Of a stretch of DNA of 16,325 nucleotides, positions 13,494 to 16,325 are shown in pieces. How positions within the stretch are numbered: the first letter of the stretch is position 1; each line of letters begins with the position of its first letter. The translations under genes were made by a program, and so were the position numbers. This stretch comes from CANKHA01 sp034668825 (GTDB lineage Bacteria; Pseudomonadota; Alphaproteobacteria; Rhizobiales; Xanthobacteraceae), in the NCBI GenBank assembly GCA_034668825.1, contig JAXDOR010000103.1, positions 1 to 16,325 of the forward strand. The letters are read 5' to 3'. Under the pieces are notes generated by a model. It worked only from the letters and a program-made list of their open reading frames with translations. It searched no databases and was not told the origin of the DNA.

Positions 13494-14524
13494 TTGTCAG
13501 ACACCTTCATCGCGTCGCGTGCCTTTTCGATGATGTTGGCGGGCAGCGCGTAGACGTCACTGACGATCTTTTGCATGTCCGCGCCCGAAGTCGGATCGAC
13601 GATGCCCAGCACCCGCCTCGCCTCTTCCCGGTATTCCGGATCGCTCATGGTCGCCATGAACGCCGCGCGCAAGGCATCGCTTCGGTCCTTGGGCACGTCG
13701 GGAGCGAGGAAATACGGCCGCCCCAGCGCCTTCATGCCCATCAGGATTTGGAAAATCTGCCGTTGCTCGTCGCTGCGCAATATGTCCATGGCCAAGGGCA
13801 CGTCCGGCAGGTCGGGGCTTTTCTTCAAGCCAAGCTGCAGCAGCACCCGGATTTTCTTGTCGCGCAGCCAGTCGGCGCGGGCGGTGACGATATCCGACCA
13901 CGACCAGTTCGCCGTTCCCTGGATTTCGCCCCGCTCCAACGCCAGCGCGATCTGCGCCTGACCAGGATAGCCGCTGACAATGCGGAACTTGGTGCCGGCC
14001 ACGTTATTGAGTGCGCGGGCGAACAACTCGGTATCCGTCGCCGGCCCGGTGCCGCCGACTAGCATCTCGGACTTGAAGAGATCGTCCGCGGTCTGCTGCG
14101 GCGCCGTGTGCCAGGCGACTACGACGCCAAGTTCGTTCATGGTGCTGCCGAGCCACTGGATCTTGCGCACGTCATAGCGCGCGCCAGCCTCTCCGAGCAG
14201 TGGCTGGAACGGAATCGGGCGCTGCACGGCGGCGATTACCGTGCCGTCGCGGGGCGCGACCTCATAGACGTAATTCGCCGCCACCATCGAACTGGCGCCC
14301 GGCTTGTTCTGCACCACGATATTCGGATTGCCGGGAATATGCCGCACCAAGTGCCGTGCCAGCACGCGCGCATTCAGGTCATAGCCGCCGCCGGTATCGG
14401 AGCCGACCACGATGGTGACGGTCTTGCCCTTGTAAAACTCCGCCGGCGATTGAGCCTGCGCCGATGCCGCGCTAAAGATCAGCACGGCGACGCTCCAGGC
14501 GCGAAATAGCTTTGTCTTGTTCAT
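13490..14524 (-). CDS. Bug-family (TctC) periplasmic substrate-binding protein
   Basis: A 344-residue periplasmic protein with a signal peptide (cleavage near residue 24, SAQAQ) and the TctC/Bug fold. The signature is FYKGKTVTIVVGSDTGGGYD, then LARHLVRHIPGNPNIVVQNK, PGASSMVAANYVYEVAPRDG and, later, LVGGTGPATDTELFARALN. Bug proteins bind small carboxylates or related molecules for tripartite tricarboxylate transporters or act as sensors. No TctA/TctB membrane subunits are in the window, so this is an orphan binding protein here. The ATG at 14524 gives a proper signal peptide and follows AAGGCAGG. It is the first gene of the operon, overlapping the VOC gene by four bases, and is divergent from the SDR gene. 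Confidence 0.9.
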   Translation of the reverse strand: MNKTKLFRAWSVAVLIFSAASAQAQSPAEFYKGKTVTIVVGSDTGGGYDLNARVLARHLVRHIPGNPNIVVQNKPGASSMVAANYVYEVAPRDGTVIAAVQRPIPFQPLLGEAGARYDVRKIQWLGSTMNELGVVVAWHTAPQQTADDLFKSEMLVGGTGPATDTELFARALNNVAGTKFRIVSGYPGQAQIALALERGEIQGTANWSWSDIVTARADWLRDKKIRVLLQLGLKKSPDLPDVPLAMDILRSDEQRQIFQILMGMKALGRPYFLAPDVPKDRSDALRAAFMATMSDPEYREEARRVLGIVDPTSGADMQKIVSDVYALPANIIEKARDAMKVSDK

Positions 14525-14567
14525 GACCTGCCTTGTTACGCCTGTAAAATGTCTGAAAGTTGAATTG

Positions 14568-14595
14568 AGGGTACAAGGATTGGGCCGACTGTCAA
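14568..14595 (-). promoter_or_regulatory. Candidate promoter of the Bug-VOC-amidohydrolase operon
   Basis: On the minus strand a perfect TTGACA (14590-14595) is followed after 16 bases by TACCCT (14568-14573), which keeps three of six -10 consensus bases. It lies about 45 bases upstream of the ATG at 14524, a sensible distance. The gap 14525-14652 must also hold the promoter of the divergent SDR gene, for which no clear hexamers are seen. Confidence 0.4.
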
Positions 14596-14652
14596 CGAAG
14601 GCCGCCTGCTCCTGCATCGCGCTCCGATTGCAGCTAAAAAAAGAGTTTATGA

Positions 14653-15468
14653 ATGTCCTCAGCTTCTTCTCTTGTTGATCGCGTCGTGATCGTCACTGGC
14701 GGCAGCCGCGGCATCGGCCGCGAGATCGCGCTTGCCCTTGCCGAAGCCGGCGCCCGGGTCGCGATTGTCGCCACCGCAGAAAGTACGCATCTCGAACAGA
14801 CGGTGAAAGCCGCCGGCGGCGAACGTATCCTCCCAATCATTGGTGACGTGCGGCGCCAGGCGGATTGCGAACGCGTGGCGCAGGAAACCTTGCGGACCTT
14901 CGGCGCCATTCACGTGCTCTTCAACAATGCGGCGCTGGGCACCCCGACCGTGGTCGATTCCAGCAAGAGGTCGCCGGTTCCTTTTTGGCAAGCGGAGCCG
15001 GAGAGCTGGCTCAATCTGGTCGACACCAACATCAACGGCTTTTTCTTCATGAGCCGCGCGGTGGCGCCCACGATGCTGGCGCAACGTTTCGGCAAGATCA
15101 TCAACATTTCGACCAGCGACCGCACAATGGTGCGGGCGAAAGGCTCGCCTTACGGACCATCGAAAGCTTTCATCGAGGCGGCTTCCCGCATTTGGGCGCA
15201 GGATTTGGAAGGGACCGGCGTCACGGTCAATGTTCTGCTTCCCGGCGGCGCGATCAACACCAGCCCGACCATGGTGGTCGGCAGTTCCGGCGGCAATTTC
15301 CTTCCGGTCTCGATCATGCGCGCGCCGGCGCTGTGGCTGGCGTCCGACCTCGCCAACGGTCACACGGCGGAGCGCTTCATCGCGAAGAAATGGGACGAAA
15401 AGCTGCCGCTGGAGGCGCGGGTCGCCGCCGCGCGCGATGAACCAATCGAGTTGCCGAGGATTATGTAG
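14653..15468 (+). CDS. Short-chain dehydrogenase/reductase (SDR) family oxidoreductase
   Basis: A 271-residue classical SDR, normally an NAD(P)-dependent alcohol/ketone oxidoreductase. The cofactor motif TGGSRGIG is at residues 15-22, the NNAG-type motif reads NNAA (91-94), and the active-site YxxxK is Tyr167/Lys171 in YGPSK. The catalytic serine normally lies 13 residues before the tyrosine; that place is Thr154 in NISTSD, flanked by Ser153 and Ser155. The segment between residues 98 and 118 (TVVDSSKRSPVPFWQAEP) is longer than in many SDRs. The start follows a purine-rich AAAAAAAGAG tract. Its divergent position next to the binding-protein operon suggests, but does not prove, a shared pathway. 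Confidence 0.9.
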   Translation: MSSASSLVDRVVIVTGGSRGIGREIALALAEAGARVAIVATAESTHLEQTVKAAGGERILPIIGDVRRQADCERVAQETLRTFGAIHVLFNNAALGTPTVVDSSKRSPVPFWQAEPESWLNLVDTNINGFFFMSRAVAPTMLAQRFGKIINISTSDRTMVRAKGSPYGPSKAFIEAASRIWAQDLEGTGVTVNVLLPGGAINTSPTMVVGSSGGNFLPVSIMRAPALWLASDLANGHTAERFIAKKWDEKLPLEARVAAARDEPIELPRIM

Positions 15469-15533
15469 GGCAGCACCCCGGAATGAACGGCGCCGCATGG
15501 TGTTAACCGTCCGAGGCAACAAAGGATTTTCCC

Positions 15534-15929
15534 ATGTCCGTCGAAACGATCGGCAGCGCCTGGGCGCCGCGGCTCTTGAGCGTTTTGCGCATCATGACGG
15601 CGCTGTTGTTCCTCGCGCATCCCACGTCCAAGTTCCTCGGCTTTCCGATGCCGATGGGCAATATCAGCATTTTCTCGCTGTTCGGCGTGGCGGGGTTGAT
15701 CGAACTGGTGTTCGGCACGCTGCTGGCGGTCGGCCTGTTCACCCGGATCGCCGCCTTGATCCTCTCCGGCGAGATGGCCTTCGCCTATTTCATCGGGCAT
15801 TTTCCGAAGAGCGTCTTCCCGCTGCTCAACGGAGGCGAGCCGGCGGTGCTGTTCTGCTTCATCTTTTTGTATATCGCGGCGGCTGGGCCGGGACCCTGGA
15901 GCCTCGATGCGATGCGGGAGCGAAGCTAG
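15534..15929 (+). CDS. DoxX family membrane protein
   Basis: A 131-residue protein with four predicted membrane segments at about 13-33, 44-67, 70-90 and 103-120, matching the DoxX/YphA-like family in length and layout. Signatures include LRIMTALLFLAHPTSKFLGF in the first segment, GVAGLIELVFGTLLAVGLFTR in the second and GEMAFAYFIGHFPKSVFPL before the last. Family members have been linked to oxidative stress complexes or terminal quinol oxidase subunits, but most have no defined role. The ATG at 15534 has AAAGGA about 8 bases upstream. It follows the SDR gene by 65 bases on the same strand and converges on the Lrp gene. Confidence 0.9.
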   Translation: MSVETIGSAWAPRLLSVLRIMTALLFLAHPTSKFLGFPMPMGNISIFSLFGVAGLIELVFGTLLAVGLFTRIAALILSGEMAFAYFIGHFPKSVFPLLNGGEPAVLFCFIFLYIAAAGPGPWSLDAMRERS

Positions 15930-15978
15930 CGGGAAAGCTAGCCGACCATTCCTGGATTTCGCCAGCGCTCCATTCAGG

Positions 15979-16325
15979 CTACGATTTCATCTCCAGCGGC
16001 ACCATGGCGGCGTCCTTGGAAGCGCGTAGCGTCAGCGAGGTTTTGACATTGCGCACATGCGGCGCGGCGGTCAGTTCGGCGACGAAAGCCTGAAAGGTCT
16101 TCATGTCCGGCGCCACGCATTTGAGCACGAAGTCGATTTCACCGGACAGCATCCAGCACTCGCGCACCAGCGGCTGCACGCGCACGAAATCCTCGAAGGC
16201 GCCAAGGTCGGCCTCGGCCTGGCTCGACAGATGAACCATGGCGAAGACGGTCACCTCGAAGCCAAGCAATCGCTCGTCGAGCAGCGCGCGGTAGCCCTTG
16301 ATGTAGCCGGCCTCCTCCAGCGCAC
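15979..16325 (-). CDS. Lrp/AsnC family transcriptional regulator, C-terminal part (5' end outside window)
   Basis: The frame stays open to the end of the window; the visible 115 residues begin ALEEAGYIKGYRALLDERLL, which is the linker after the helix-turn-helix domain of Lrp/AsnC proteins. The rest is the RAM/AsnC ligand-binding domain: LGFEVTVFAMVHLSSQAEAD, VRECWMLSGEIDFVLKCVAP, then FVAELTAAPHVRNVKTSLTL. Such proteins bind amino acids and act as octameric or dimeric regulators. A TTG at 16269 is not the start, because the upstream residues fit the family. The DNA-binding domain lies outside the window. From memory, lrp genes of this type often sit near trxB in Rhizobiales, which cannot be checked here. 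Confidence 0.9.
   Translation of the reverse strand, partial: ALEEAGYIKGYRALLDERLLGFEVTVFAMVHLSSQAEADLGAFEDFVRVQPLVRECWMLSGEIDFVLKCVAPDMKTFQAFVAELTAAPHVRNVKTSLTLRASKDAAMVPLEMKS

Noticed and set aside
15925..15942. GCTAGC-GGGAAA-GCTAGC hairpin overlapping the DoxX stop codon
   Set aside because: The arms are short, each is self-palindromic, and no T-run follows, so I do not call it a terminator.

Overview
This is a GC-rich chromosomal window that looks like an alphaproteobacterium of the order Hyphomicrobiales (Rhizobiales), probably near Bradyrhizobiaceae/Xanthobacteraceae. The clues are the CarA, CarB and GreA sequences, the carB-greA order, two intergenic palindromic repeats of a style common in that group, and a Bug-type (TctC) binding protein. 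The taxonomic call is inference from recognition, not from a search. There are no tRNA or rRNA genes, insertion sequences, CRISPR arrays or prophage genes. No stretch longer than 300 bases lacks a gene.

Layout. Positions 2-283 are the 3' end of a cell-wall amidase with a peptidoglycan-binding domain, followed by a compound palindromic repeat. A minus-strand pair, yqeY then a GNAT acetyltransferase (1353 down to 422), diverges from carA (1459-2646). Next on the plus strand come a YjlB-type cupin, a second palindromic repeat and a class I SAM methyltransferase, which converges on a minus-strand YihY/BrkB membrane protein. carB (5406-8720) and greA (8950-9423) follow on the plus strand, each behind a structured leader. 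Then come, on the minus strand, an exported DUF3857/transglutaminase-like protein and a tight three-gene operon running from 14524 down to 11570: Bug-type binding protein, VOC protein, exported amidohydrolase. A short-chain dehydrogenase diverges from that operon, followed by a DoxX protein, and the window closes inside a convergent Lrp/AsnC regulator.

How the genes fit together. carA and carB encode the two subunits of carbamoyl-phosphate synthetase (pyrimidine and arginine synthesis) but are about 2.8 kb apart, with three unrelated genes between them, one on the opposite strand. They therefore cannot form a simple operon and carB needs its own promoter. The carB leader carries an intrinsic-terminator signature in the plus orientation although no plus-strand gene directly precedes it, which suggests premature termination controls carB. 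The greA leader has competing inverted repeats and an alternative, well-placed start codon. The Bug-VOC-amidohydrolase operon with its divergent dehydrogenase looks like a small catabolic locus: a periplasmic capture protein, an exported hydrolase, a VOC enzyme and a dehydrogenase. Its substrate cannot be read from the sequence.

Most of the window is ordinary housekeeping and accessory chromosome. The points most worth a second look are the two leaders and the catabolic operon.
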